The translations under genes were made by a program, and so were the position numbers. A DNA stretch of 64,000 nt from Notamacropus eugenii (Eukaryota; Chordata; Mammalia; Diprotodontia; Macropodidae): the NCBI RefSeq assembly GCF_028372415.1, contig NC_092875.1:354570233-354634232 (forward strand). The letters run 5' to 3'. Below, in pieces: positions 11,311 through 22,955 of this stretch. Under the pieces are notes generated by a model, which was not told the origin of the DNA, ran no database searches, and worked only from the letters and a program-made list of their open reading frames with translations. Each line of letters opens with the position of its first letter. The first letter of the stretch is position 1.

Positions 11311-11905
11311 AACTTCATCTATTTATTTATAGTTTTCAGCATTCACTTTCATAAGATTTTGAGCTCTAAAATTTCTCCCTCCTTCCCCTCCTTACCTTCC
11401 CCAAGATGGCACGCAATCTAATACAGGCTATACGTGTACAATCATATTAAATATATTTCTCCATTGCTTGTGAAAAAAAAAATCACAACAAAGGGGAAAA
11501 ACCATGAGAAAGAAAAAAGAGAGAGAGAAACAAACTGATATGCTTTGATCTGCACTCAGACCCCATAGTTCTTTCTCTGGATGTGGATAGCATTTAGAGC
11601 ATTGCCTTGCAAAGAAGAGCTAAGTCTATCAAAGCTGGTCATCGTACAATGTTGCTGTTACTGTGTAGAGTGTTCTCCTGGTTCTACTCATTTCACTCAG
11701 CATCAGTTCATGTAAATCCAGGTTTTTCTGAAATCTACCTGCTCATTATTCTTATGAAACAATATTATTCCATTACATTCATATTGTTCATATATTGTTC
11801 AGCCATTCCTCAATTGATGGGCATCCCCTCAATTTCCAATTCTTTGCCACCACAAAAAGAGCTGCTATAAATATTTTCACACATATGGGACATTTATTGC
11901 TGTAT
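11310..11905 (-). repeat. L1 3' end fragment
   Basis: On the plus strand TTTTGAGCTCTAAAATTTCTCC, a pyrimidine tract, TTCTCCTGGTTCTACTCATT, CAATTGATGGGCATCCCCTC and AAAAGAGCTGCTATAAATAT occur in order. This is the antisense 3' UTR and ORF2 end of an L1 of marsupial type. Confidence 0.85.
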
Positions 11906-12617
11906 ATTTTGAATCCTCTCAATTTCTGCTATGTACATGTCAATGCTTTTTTTTTCTTATTTTTATTTGTTTTAATATTTAAGTTTTTAATAGATTTTTT
12001 TATTGTGTATTTAAGCTTTTATATTTAAGTTTAAAATGTTTTTTTAAAAAAAAGACCTTCTCAAGAATCTATCTAAATGCATAGGCAACTGAATCTGAGG
12101 TGAAAAGAGTAGGGAGGGAATTAGAATCCCTCCACTAACTATTACAACCCTCAGTCCACCAATCCCCTTTATAACTCAATAAAATAGAAAGATAAAGAGA
12201 TTAAGAATTAAAATAACTGAGTTTAGAATATTTCTCTCACCTCTTGGCTGAGAGGTGATGAGCTAGAGATATAAGATGAGGCAAAGATTTTTTTTTCAGA
12301 CATTGCCAATGTGTTCATAATATTTTGCCCCAAGGGAAGGTTTCTATGTTACCAGGTATTGTAGTTGGGGCAAGTGAGTGAACGATGGCAGAGATACAAA
12401 AGAGCACCACAAAACATTTTTAATACACATAGAAGAAAAACAAAATTCAAAAGAGGGCACGATGGGGACAATTTTGTTGCTACTTTGTTAAGTTTAATCT
12501 ATATTTTCAAGCTAATTAGACATAGTAGAAGTTCACAGTTTCATATATATTCTTTTTTTGTTCTTTGCATGCTGAAATATTTTTCAGTTTTTAAATTAAT
12601 GATAAAAAATTACATTT
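11906..12617. other. AT-rich intergenic stretch
   Basis: T-rich and A-rich runs, no gene and no repeat I can name. Confidence 0.4.
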
Positions 12618-12765
12618 AGTTCCAGATCTACCACTTGCTAATTATGTGACCTCATGCAAGTCACTGGACCTTGTTGAACTTTTCTTCATCTGTAAAATAA
12701 CGAGGTCTGCTTAGACAGTCATTAAGATTCCTACGATCCAATGATACTATGATAGTTCTTTTGTC
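12618..12765 (+). repeat. MIR-type SINE
   Basis: CTAATTATGTGACCTCATGC, AAGTCACTGGACCTTG and TTCATCTGTAAAATAACGAG follow the sense MIR core. Confidence 0.75.
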
Positions 12766-12794
12766 ATTGATGATAAGACTAATTTCTTAAATAA

Positions 12795-13050
12795 ATAATA
12801 ATAGCTAGCATGTATATGGCATTTTAAGGTTTGCAAAGGACTTTGTATATATATATAAATTCAATTGATCTTCACTACCTCTAGGAGATAGGTGCTCTTA
12901 TTATCCCATCTTACAGATAAGGAAAGTGAGGCAAGGAAATATTAAGTGACTACTCAGAGTCATATAGGTAGCAAGTGTCTGAAGGAAAATTCAAACTCAG
13001 GTCTTCCTGACTTCCTGGGCTCTATGCACTGCACCACCTAGCAGCCTCAA
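12795..13050 (-). repeat. MIR/CORE SINE, near full length
   Basis: ATAATAATAGCTAGCATG, TTTGCAAAGGACTTTG, GAGATAGGTGCTCTTATTAT, TTACAGATAAGGAAAGTGAG, CAAACTCAGGTCTTCCTGAC and GCACTGCACCACCTAGCAGC give the full antisense order of a therian CORE SINE. Confidence 0.9.
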
Positions 13051-13439
13051 TTTGATTTTTTGATCTGCCTTCTCATTCATTCATTTAAAAATGCTCATAT
13101 GATGATTCTAGATTCTTTCCAACTTTCATTACAGCAATACCACTCATAATCTTTGCCATGTGACTCCTTACTGGTTGGCAAATTAGCATGTACTCTACAT
13201 TTAATGATGTCCTGGGTTGCTATTGGGTGATTCATAGCTAAAATTTTTTTAGGTTTTTGGGACCTTCCTATTTTGACAACCATTTTACATCAAATTCAAA
13301 TTCCATAAATCTTTATTAAACTCTTACTATTTGGCAGATACTTTTCTGGGCACTAGTTATATATAAAAAAATCCAATAGTTCATTCTCTTAACTACATTC
13401 CTCTTATAGGAATGACACTGCATTTATTCACATAAGTAT

Positions 13440-13855
13440 TATATGAGGAAGGGAGTGATAGGAGCAAAGGAGACATCAAGAGAGGAGAGAAAGAACACTC
13501 TCAGGAGTGTAGATCATGGAAGACTACATGGAAATGGTAGCATCAGAGCTAGGTCTAGTAGAATGGCAAATATTCTGAACTGCAAAGATGAGGGAGGGTG
13601 TTGTTTGACAAGGATGATGATCTGTACAAATACTGAAAGTGGGAGATGGCACATTGATTTGGGGAAACAATAGTGCCATATGACTGAAACACAAAGGGCA
13701 TGAAGGAGAATGATGTGGAATTTATGCTTTATGCTAAAGACAAGAGGGAGTCACTGAAGATTTTTTAGTGGAAGAATGACATGGTCAGACCTGTGCCTTA
13801 GGAAGTTTATTTCAGTAGCTGTGTGAAGGATTGGTTGGTGAAGACAGAAATTATT
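13440..13855 (-). repeat. L2 LINE ORF2 C-terminus
   Basis: The minus strand encodes LHQPILHTATEINFLRHRSD followed by HVILPLKNLQ, the C-terminal signature of CR1/L2 reverse-transcriptase proteins. Confidence 0.85.
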
Positions 13856-14455
13856 TCCATTTTTCAAAAGATGAAACCAAAGCTCAAAGAGATTGAATGA
13901 ATTGTTAATGATCTCAAAGCTAGCATTTGTATCTCCAAAGCAATATTCACAGCACCAGCCACGACTATGAATATGCCAGCATTGTTCTGAATCACAGAGT
14001 ATAACAGACTCCATATAGAAGGCAGAAGAAAAACATTTATTCAGACACCAGAAAGCCAAATCCATCATAGTAACCAAGAAGTCAATACACATTAGCACTG
14101 CAGGGGACAAAACCATTCCCAAGTCTTACCCTCTGCTGGAGCCTTCCCACAAGCAAACACTAACAATACTAGCTGTCTGCCTGCCTGTGTCCTCTCTCTC
14201 CTCTATCCCTAACCACTCTCACCAACTTCCTCCCAGCTGTGCTCCACCCTTCCTGTTCCACCTGTTCAACAAGCTTCTCCCACCACATGTGACTTAGGCT
14301 TCCATGTGATTTAAGCAGGTCACATGGGCCTATTAATGGATGGGAAAGATCTTCAAATTAAGCAAAAATACATTAACAATACAGCATTAAAGATAGAATT
14401 TGAACCCAGGTCTTCCTAATTCAAATTCCAATATCCTACTACACTGTTCTTTGAG
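13856..14455 (-). repeat. MIR-type SINE split by a solo LTR
   Basis: The left part (AAAGATGAAACCAAAGCTC to the TSD) and the right part (GAATTTGAACCCAGGTCTTC onward) make one continuous antisense MIR once 13928-14383 and one target copy are removed. Confidence 0.8.
13928..14383 (-). mobile_element. Solo LTR of an endogenous retrovirus, 456 bases
   Basis: It starts TG and ends CA and is flanked by a perfect 5-base target duplication GCATT at 13923-13927 and 14384-14388. It splits a MIR-type repeat. On the minus strand AATAAA (plus 14036-14041) stands about 110 bases before the 3' end, fitting U3-R-U5 order. No internal viral sequence remains, so it is a recombination relic. Confidence 0.85.
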
Positions 14456-15314
14456 ATTATACTACAAAGTGGGGTGTACAAGATGATCCTTTGAAATGTG
14501 AGAATAAAATACAAAAACTTTTATTTATATATTATTTTACCAACAAAAGAAATTAAACTCTAGTAAGATACAGATGTGTTCAAAATCATCACACCTCTTC
14601 TAGCCCAGGTATATTTACCAAGTAAGAACCTGCATCTTCCTTTCCATAGAGTCAAGGACTATACTCGGTATCACCTTTCTATGGCACAGCTTTGTCCTCC
14701 CTTTTGCTCAATACTTGCTGACTCCAGAGATTTAGAATCTCTTCTTTCTGGATTTTGAGATAGCTTTTCACCATTATACAAAGCACTTCTTGTGTGACCT
14801 AGTCTCTCATACAATGACTTTGACTCAAGGGGGTATAGCCCCTGAATGTAGTCTTGATTGATTTTTTTAAAAAAGTATTTGTATGTAGTCAAGGTGCCAT
14901 TGCCAAATGGATTATTTTACTCCATCCTTACATGTGCATGAACTGAGGGCATTCTCAGTGAGAGTGTTAGTCTGCAAACATCAGGCAATGTTCAAAAACG
15001 GATCATAGCTTTGATCATTTTGCACTTGAATAAAAAATGTAGAGAAGGCAAGATTCTACTATTCTTAATATTTATAGATTAGAGGGAAAGTATTTGATTC
15101 AGTAAGCAAAACATTACCTTAAAGACTGTTTCAGACTCTTTCAACAATCTGTATTCTATCCATATGTCAAAATCACTCAAGAGATCTTGAAAGATACCAC
15201 AATAGAAATCATCTTGTTTAACAACTTCCTGAAAGTAAACCTTGGATGAGGCAGAAAACATGAAGAATGTTTGTCACTGTGAAGAAGGAGATCCAGAGCA
15301 GAGCCAGTCGGTCA
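14456..15314. other. Unassigned intergenic stretch
   Basis: No gene and no confident repeat. Confidence 0.4.
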
Positions 15315-15470
15315 GTGAATCAATAAACATTTATTAAATATCTAGTAAGTGACAGGCTCTATGCTAAATAGTGAGACACAAATAGGAGAAAGGAAGGCAT
15401 TTCTGCCTTCAAGGAACTCATAATCCAATGGTCAAAACCAATATACAAAAAAATGAAAAGCAGGGTGGGA
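15315..15470 (-). repeat. L2 LINE 3' end
   Basis: CAATAAACATTTATTAAATA, CAGGCTCTATGCTAAATAG and TTCAAGGAACTCATAATCC are the antisense L2 3' terminus. Confidence 0.8.
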
Positions 15471-15499
15471 GTTTTGGAAGGATGAGGGGAAAAATCCAA

Positions 15500-16210
15500 G
15501 TCAAAGAGGGATTCTTTATAGATGGTGTATTTCTCTAGATGCTTCTATTTGCAAATGACATTTTCTGGTTACATGAAGTTCTGAAATATTGCAGAGTCTC
15601 CTGGAAAATATTAATATTTCCAGCTGCACCCAGGAAAGACCAAATGGATGAAGAAAGCCTATGGTCTACATTGACAGGCATTTTGAAGGACATCTGATAG
15701 ACCTTATCTACCAGCATGTATTTCTAGGCAATAAATTGAGCTTGGAGTTTATCCAGAGGAGGGAAGTGGGCAAGACTGCCTTTGGCAATTTGAAAAGCTC
15801 CTTTAATGGAACCAACCTTCTCTTGGAAACAAAGACCCATATTTTAAATGCTAACATTCTACCAGAGTTCCTCCATTGTAGAGAGACATGGAATGCAACA
15901 GTCTTTGAAGAATTAAAAACTAATATCACACAAAGGGCAATGAAGAGGTGCAAAGTAGGTGTCAGTCATCATGCTGAAACACACAATCTATAAGAAACTT
16001 CAAAGAAAAACAGAAGTAAAAAGTGTTAGGAAGGAAAGAAAAGCAAGTCAAGTGATAAGATGAAGAGATGCAGGTGGACACCCAGAACATGCCACTGGTT
16101 TGTGACATCAGGAGACATGGAAGACCTCCAGATTGTTGGGTTAATCCTCTTTAACAAGCTTATGAGAGAATGTAGACAAGAGTTTCATAGGACAGGTAGG
16201 TAAGGAAGAG
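15500..16210 (+). pseudogene. RTE-like LINE reverse-transcriptase relic
   Basis: Plus-strand translations give MLLFANDIFW (the LLFADDI catalytic box with one change), then RKPMVYIDRHF, a VFLGNKLSLE-like strand, then KTHILNANILPEFLHCRETW and QRAMKRCKVG. These follow the order of RTE-type LINE reverse transcriptases (ADD box, YLG strand, LFNS.VLPAL.Y..ETW, QR.MER). Frames shift and stops occur, so it is dead. The exact clade is uncertain. Confidence 0.65.
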
Positions 16211-16229
16211 TAGTGTTAGACCTTCTTGG

Positions 16230-16885
16230 AGAAAATAGCCCAACTGACAAGATGGCAGATCCATCTGTGTATTTGAGTATTGACAACTTGGAATATATTC
16301 AAAGGAGAATGATCATGACAGAAAGGGACAGAGATCATGCCATAGAAGTATTTGTTGAAGGAAATGAGAATGCTTAGAGAAAAGAAGACTTTTGGTGGGA
16401 CAGATGTTGGGGGGATGATGTGGAGAGAACACACTACATGATTAGTTGCCTTCAACTGTCTGAAAGGTTGTCATATGGAAGAATGATAAAACAAGTTCTC
16501 TTTGGTCCTACTGAGTATTTTCTTCCTCTCCCTCCCCATTTTAGTTTCTTTTTATATGTAATTATCCTTTATTAGTTTGTTAGTTTCTTGAGGTCAGAGA
16601 CCGTCTTTCTTTTTCATATTTATATCCTTGCCTGCACTTATTAGGGATTTAATCAATGTTGATTGACAGACTGATCCTAAAGGGCAGAACAACTAGAGCT
16701 ATCCAAAAGAAGTGACCGCCCTAGAAGGCAGCAGCATCTCCTCACTGGAGATGTTAAAACAGAGGCTTGCATGGTCATATTTGTAGAGGATTTTGAAAGG
16801 GCACTTCCCAGTCAGGTACAGACTAGACTTGATGGATCACCAAGGAGGTTCCAACCACCTCTGAGATTCTGTGAATCTTTAACAC
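16230..16885 (+). repeat. CR1/L3 LINE 3' end, split by L2
   Basis: GTCTGAAAGGTTGTCATATG and GTTCTCTTTGGTCCTACTGA, then after the L2 insertion AACTAGAGCTATCCAAAAG, CACTGGAGATGTTAAAACAG and GAGGTTCCAACCACCTCTGA follow the CR1 3' order in sense. Confidence 0.7.
16535..16685 (+). repeat. L2 LINE 3' end inside CR1/L3
   Basis: TTAGTTTCTTGAGGTCAGAG, ACCGTCTTTCTTTTTC and ATCAATGTTGATTGACAGAC form a diverged L2 3' terminus. Confidence 0.75.
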
Positions 16886-18470
16886 TTTAGAGAAATTGTG
16901 TTGCTTTTATTCATTTCCCAGAATTTCTTCCAGAAAGTACCAGCATTGCCTAGGGAGAACTACTCTTAGTTCATTTAAAAATTCTCTAAATTTAAAAACT
17001 TCCATTTGCAATTTTTGCCCCAAGGCCTATTCAGAATAGACACCAGAAGGAGTTGATTCATTTCATTCCCTAGTGTAGTATTTTCTGCCATGTTTCTGAC
17101 TCCAACTATTTTTTCAAAGATCTGGTATTTGAGCATGAACAGGATTGCTATCATAATGGGTAATTAAATTACTTGAAAACAAATATAAGAGCAAGTAGAG
17201 CATAAGATAAATGAATGAGTAAGGACAAACTCAGTTAACAAAGTCTCAGTGGAAAAGACTTGTAGATGTCAAAGCAGGTAAATATTTACCTGATAAGAAA
17301 ATCTAGTCACCTTGAAATGCCTAAAATAGCACATTCCCTACCAGTAGTATGCAATCTAATTAAGCAACAAAACACATGTGTGAAACTAGGAAGAGCAATA
17401 CCCAGGCAATATAGAGACCAGTATATGATGCTACTGTGCAGATCATACAGAATGTTTGATGAATTCAGAGGGAACATACATCTAAGATGGGGTTAGTGAA
17501 GCAGAGTTTTCTTAGCTTAAGGTTCTGAGAAACAGTGAAGTTGGGGCAATTCCAGGGATTCTTCAGCCTCAGGAAACAGAGAACAGGTTAGTGGTAAAGG
17601 AACTGAAACTGAACAACTGAAAGTAGATAGGAAATCTTAAAAAGCTGTTACATAATGAGGCAGATATGTGGTGCTGAAGACCTGCGATGAAGTGATTATC
17701 TTGAAAAGGAATGAAAAATGTTCCTCTGAGACTGAACAGAAGAATGAGAGAATGGGATAGGCTGAGGAGACAGTACTTCAAGGAGCTTCTGCTCAAAAAT
17801 TTCAATCTGCTCTGTAAGATAATATGAAAATCATTTCTTATGATTCATGTGAAAATTGTGAGGGAGAGGAGAAGACTTAAGAACAGAGGAAGTGATCTGG
17901 GGTGACTGTGGGGGAATGTGCTCAAGCATCAATGCCTAGTAGTCATTGATGTAGACATATTGAAGGTCTTTCCTACTAACTGGGTTGTTCATAGGGGCAA
18001 AAGAACAATCTATGTCAAAGATTTAGCTTTGAAATGTCAGTTGCCAACTCTAATAACTCTTCCCATTATAGGAATTCTGTCACTCAATTTTGGGATGAAA
18101 TAATAAGCATAAGCAAAGGGGTTGGCAATCATACTGCATTTAATTTCTAATTTCTGTCTTCTTTAAAACTTTTTTGAATTTGTGATCTCATCAATATAGG
18201 TATTCACTCATAACCCAGTCATGTCTTATCCTATGTAACTTCATCCATATAGTCCTACAAATGTTCCATAAGAAATCTACCCAGTGTTGTAGACATGGAA
18301 CTATATAGAACATTGGACATTGAACCAATTACTAATGGCTCACTCTTTATTTTCACATAAATTGGCTAACTATATCCACACCTGAAAAACCAGATGGATA
18401 AAGTATACCTATTTGCCAAGACTCTGATATACAATAAATGGATAATTAATAGAGCTGATCCATTAGTATA
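16886..18470. other. Unassigned intergenic stretch
   Basis: No gene seen. 17560-17910 is purine-rich and could be an old antisense LINE body, but I could not align it. Confidence 0.4.
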
Positions 18471-18520
18471 CATATATATGTATTTATATATATATATACA
18501 TACATACATATATGTCTTCA
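18470..18520. repeat. TA/TACA microsatellite
   Basis: Runs of TATA and CATA units. Confidence 0.85.
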
Positions 18521-18684
18521 GCAGTCACTGTAAATAGAAAATGAATCAGACTCAGAATTAAATTAAAAAAGGATAGTGAGATTGTTTGCCTTTGGGAAAT
18601 GACAACACTTAACCATTCTTTGCAAGTAGTAGACAATTAACTTTGTTGAAGTGAATGAAAGATTCTTCCAATAGCCATTGTCTT

Positions 18685-18900
18685 CAATGAATGAGTGATA
18701 AAGCATTATTAAGTGCTCAGCATGTGAAGATCTCTGTGCTAAATTCTGGGGATCCTAAAAGAAAAGTGAAGTAGTCTCTTCTCTTTAGGAGCTCATATTT
18801 TAATTGAAGGAGAAAATACATATAGGAGAATTGTTCAGGGTGGATGGAAAGGTCAGATGGTCCTAAGGGTTCAGCTGCAAGGCAGCTGGCAAGACCTAGA
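18685..18900 (-). repeat. L2 LINE 3' end
   Basis: AAGCATTATTAAGTGCTCAG, CTGTGCTAAATTCTGGGGAT and GGAGCTCATATTTTAATTG follow the antisense L2 end. Confidence 0.75.
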
Positions 18901-19321
18901 AGTCTTAAGGGTATATTGACAAATCAGATGGCAATATCTGTGCGTCTGTTAAGTGTCGTGGCAAGTCAAATGTTAAGACCCAGTGGACCATAGGGTGTAA
19001 CAGCACTGCAAATGACAAGAATTTCAATGTCATGCTGGGAATGTAACAGATAACAGCCTTCGTGCTAAAAATGAATTCATTATATGGTAACCACTATGTT
19101 CAACTGAATGACCTTTGACTTAATACTAATTTTATGAATCCTCTAGCAAATAAATAGACCTAGCAGATCCCCAGAACTGTCTCAGCTACTCCAGTATTAT
19201 GTTAAATATTTGTGAGATGAAATCACATTCTGAATGTATTTTCTTAGGCATATGTTCTCCAGTTGGTATCAAAAGTTTGTTAGTTCTAATGATAATAGCT
19301 CACATTTTTATATACATTTAT
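18901..19321. other. Unassigned intergenic stretch
   Basis: No gene or repeat recognised. Confidence 0.4.
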
Positions 19322-20620
19322 ATGCAGAACACTGCAATTAAGCAAATATTGCAATAAAGCAAATCACATGAAGTTTTTGGTTAACCAGGGCATATAAAAT
19401 TATGTTTATACTATATTGTAATCAATTAAGTGTACAATATTATTGTATCTAAATAAACATTGTATATACCTTAATTAAAAATACTTTATTTCTGTGTACT
19501 GTAATCTGAACCTTCAGCAATTTATAATCTTTTTGCTGGTAGAGGGTCTTGCCTCAATGTTGATGGCTTCTGACTGATCAGGTTGGTGGTTGCTGAAGGT
19601 TGGGGTGCCTGTGGCAATTTCTTAAAATAAGTCAGTAAAGAGTGATGTGGATACAAAGGTGCCCTAAGGGTTGAATTATTCTTTCCCCGGTTTATTTTCT
19701 AATGTAAAGGGACCCTAAAGTTTCTTCCTCTTATCTTGAAATACCATAAAACTTCCCCCTTATCCTGGACCATAAAATTCCTTGTCTCCTCCCATCCTGA
19801 GTCATAAAAATTTCTCCCATCTCCCTTATCTTGTGTGATCCATCTTCTTCATGCTATCCCTAAATCTCCAACTCCCATTAGAAACCCTAATACATCATCA
19901 TCCTACAGGCTGTATAACTTTCTGTCTACAGAAGTCTGGTTCTTTTCCTATATCAGTACCATCTCAGGTCCATGTGCTTTTTGCATCAATAAAGTTCCCA
20001 CTGGCTAAAGAGAAGCTCTAAGTGAATTCTTTTGAATCTGAACCAGCTCTCCCAACTCTGGCCTCAACAAGACATTTGCTACATCAATTGACTCTTCCTT
20101 TCATCAAAGATTTCTCTGTACTGTGGGATGCTATTTAATAGCATTTTACCTACAGTAGAACTTTTCAAAATCAAAATCACTCAAACCCTGCCGCTACTTC
20201 ATCAACTAGGTTCATGTTATATTCTTCAATATTGTTGTGTCTCAGGGAATAGAGAGTCCTCAAAAGAAGGAGAGAGACGGCCAGTCAGTAGAGCAGTCAG
20301 AACACATACAACATTTATCAATTAAGTTTATTGTCCTATATGGGAACAGTTCATGGCTCCCCAAAACAATTACACTAGTAACATCAAAGATCACTGATCA
20401 CTGATTACCATAACACATATGATAATAATTTAAAAGTTTGAAATATTGTGAGAATCACCAAAATTTGACACAGAGATATGACATGAGCACATGTTAGAAA
20501 AATGGCACTGATAGACTTGCTCAATGCAGAGTTGCCACAAACCTTCAATTTGTAAAAAAAAAAAAAATGTAGTATCTGGGAAGCACAACATATAAAGCAC
20601 AGTAAAATGAGGTATGCCTG
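19322..20620. mobile_element. Tigger1-like (pogo) non-autonomous DNA transposon, interrupted
   Basis: The left part reads GCAATAAAGCAAATCACATG, TGATGGCTTCTGACTGATCA and GGTTGGTGGTTGCTGAAGG. The right part reads TCAATTGACTCTTCC, CAATATTGTTGTGTCTCAGG, GATCACTGATCACTGATTAC and ends GAGGTATGCCTG. This is Tigger1 order with the transposase middle deleted (junction near 20230). The outermost part of the left terminal repeat is missing or unrecognisable. A solo LTR sits at 19643-20069. Marsupial Tigger1 relatives are known. Confidence 0.9.
19643..20069 (+). mobile_element. Solo LTR of an endogenous retrovirus inside Tigger
   Basis: It starts TGATGTGG and ends CTCAACA, with AATAAA at 19988-19993 about 76 bases before the 3' end. 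The flanks AGAG (19639-19642) and AGAC (20070-20073) fit a 4-base target duplication with one change, and Tigger sequence resumes across the gap. The upstream half has a loose tandem of about 33 bases built on CCATAAAA and TATCCT, as often found in U3. Boundaries are good to within a few bases. Confidence 0.75.
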
Positions 20621-21214
20621 TGGTGTTTTACTATTCTAAAGCATTTTCACATTTGTTCTCTATTAGTATTAGCATTAATATACTAACACGAAATGTTTTA
20701 TTCAATATCTGTTTCTAAGGAGCTCAAATTGACTTTCAAATTTCAAAATGGGTCTCTGAGGTTGAAGACAGATATCCCTAGAATCTTTATGTTTCTGGTT
20801 AGAGATGAAATTACTTGTAGAGAATGAAAGGGGGAGCCAAGGATGGAATGATGTCTTCTATTGCCTGTCTCCCAATGGAAGACGGGATCACTGCCAAATC
20901 CTTTTAATCTAGTGGCTTGGTTACAGATCCAAGTCTTAGTTCATTTGAAGATACAACATTAACCAAAGAGCTTTGAACAATGACTTGTAGGGTCAACATG
21001 TTGTCACCTTCAACACTGATGAATGATGTTTTAGTCATTGTGCAGGAAACTTCTGTAAACGGTACACCAGTGAGCTGTCACATTAACCATTTCCAGAGGA
21101 AGGAAAGAAGATGCCCAGAGATGCTCAAATTGTGGCCTCTTCATTTCACAGTCATTTGATGAAGGCTGAAACTCCAAAAGGACAAGACCAAGTAAAGAAT
21201 TACATAATGCATAT
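20621..21214. other. Unassigned intergenic stretch
   Basis: No gene or repeat recognised. Confidence 0.4.
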
Positions 21215-21443
21215 TGAGAGAGTTTGCATAATGAAGTAGATAAGATACTGGATTAAAATCCCAGTTCTGACACTTTGTAGCGTGTGAACATACCAAATCA
21301 CATAACATTTCTCAGTCTCAGTTTCCTCACCAGTAAAATAGAGATAATAACACCTACTTCATCTTGTGAGGATTAAATGAGAAAGTACATATATATATAT
21401 AGACACGCACCCTGTATATACACTGTATATATACATTATATAT

Positions 21444-21476
<33 letters not shown>

Positions 21477-21535
21477 TACACACATACACACACACACATA
21501 AAACACTCTATAAAAGTGAGCTATTATTGGAAGGG
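21215..21535 (+). repeat. MIR-type SINE with internal microsatellite
   Basis: CAGTCTCAGTTTCCTCACCA, AAAATAGAGATAATAACACC and TGTGAGGATTAAATGAG are MIR in sense. A TA/CA microsatellite (21388-21500) has grown in its 3' part, and the MIR end (ATAAAAGTGAGCTATTATT) follows it. Confidence 0.8.
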
Positions 21536-21984
21536 ATAAAAAATAGGTAAAGATAAAAAAAAATCTTTAAAATACAGGGAGGGGAAGTTGGAAGACCTGA
21601 GACCATATGATCTCAGTGAAGTAGCAGGCAAAATCAACTTCACCTGGTCAGAGAATCTTAAAGTTTTTCCTTCCAGAAAATTCAAGCCCCACTAATCCAC
21701 AATTGGTGATTGTTTAGATAGGGAGAAGGCTGAAGTTTATCCTCATACTCTGAAGGAAAGATCTGCTAAGCAATGGAACACTGTAAACACCATTCAGCAC
21801 TTAAGAGAGCACTTAGAAAGCCCCATTACAAGTCAAACAACTGGCAAGCTAATTTCAAAGAGACTCAATCTATTCCTTAAAAAGCAGTTCCCTAAATGAC
21901 CTAAATTAGGCAAGACTTGGTTAGCCTAGTTCCATTTGTTGTATACACATGAAAGAAGTAAAGCTTTATTTTTTTTCAAATATT
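21536..21984. other. Unassigned intergenic stretch
   Basis: No gene or repeat recognised. Confidence 0.4.
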
Positions 21985-22200
21985 CTTATAGTTCACAGCC
22001 TGTTGGAACTGGAAGGGACCTTAGGAGGCAGTTAGTCTAACCATTTCATTTTACAGATGAGGAAAATGAAGCCCACAGATGTGATGTTAATTATGAAGCT
22101 GTAACAGCTAGTCAGTGGCAAAGCCCAGATGCAAATCTATGCCTCCTGTCTCCAAATCCAGCTGTCCAGATTTCCACTACACCATGGTCTTTAAATTCAG
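21985..22200 (-). repeat. MIR-type SINE
   Basis: GTTGGAACTGGAAGGGACCT, TCATTTTACAGATGAGGAAA, AGTCAGTGGCAAAGCCCAG and TTCCACTACACCATG follow the antisense order. Confidence 0.75.
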
Positions 22201-22759
22201 CTCTCTTCCCAATTCCAGTGGCCCCTTCCCCTGGGAAGCAGAATGAAGTTGAATACAAATAAAAAATAAATCATCCCCAGCTATATAGGCACCAGGGCCA
22301 AACTAATGACTTTGGAGACCCCGATGTTGGTTACTTCTGCCAAAGAATCATTATCAATTTTGGCCACAAGTGAGGCATTCTGAGGAGAGCCCAGGAGGGG
22401 ACCTGTCCAGTATACTTAGTCAGTGCCTTCAATAATGGCCTACAGAACAGATGGGGAATAACAAGTGAGGAAGTTGAGCCTTAAAATTCCAGATGACCTT
22501 GACAAAGTTGGAGAAATGGTTGGTTTATTACAGCATGAAGAACTGTACCTATGAGAGGAAAAATAAACTGCACAAAAGCTTTACAGAGAACTAGCTAAGT
22601 GCCAACAGTGCAGAAAATGAGCTGAGGGGATCCCAAGCTGAACATAAGGCAACAATGCAATGCCTCAATTTGAAAACCTATGGTCTGGTACATTTCCACA
22701 GGAGGACACACATGTAGGACCTGGACAGTTTCTCTCACCATACTGACACTTGTTCTTGT
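22201..22759. other. Unassigned intergenic stretch
   Basis: No gene or repeat recognised. Confidence 0.4.
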
Positions 22760-22955
22760 TGATGACCAAGGGCAAGACATTAAATCTCTCTGAGCCCCAG
22801 TTTCTTCAGCAGAAAAATAGAAATGATAATCTCTACAGAGAGAGTGTGGTATCCTGAGAAGAGCAATAGCTGTCAGATCAGAAGACCTGAGTTCAAGGCT
22901 GCTTCTGTTATTTCTTGTGTGGCCTTGGGTCAGTCATTGAACCTCTCTGACCTAG
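22760..22955 (+). repeat. Two adjacent MIR-type SINE fragments
   Basis: A core ending AGCCCCAGTTTCTTCAGCAG is followed directly by a second head (GAGAGAGTGTGGTATCCTGA, AGACCTGAGTTCAAGG, GTCATTGAACCTCTCTGACC). Confidence 0.7.

Noticed and set aside
15661-15993. 110-codon ORF as an independent gene
   Set aside because: It is part of an RTE-like reverse-transcriptase relic with frameshifts on both sides.
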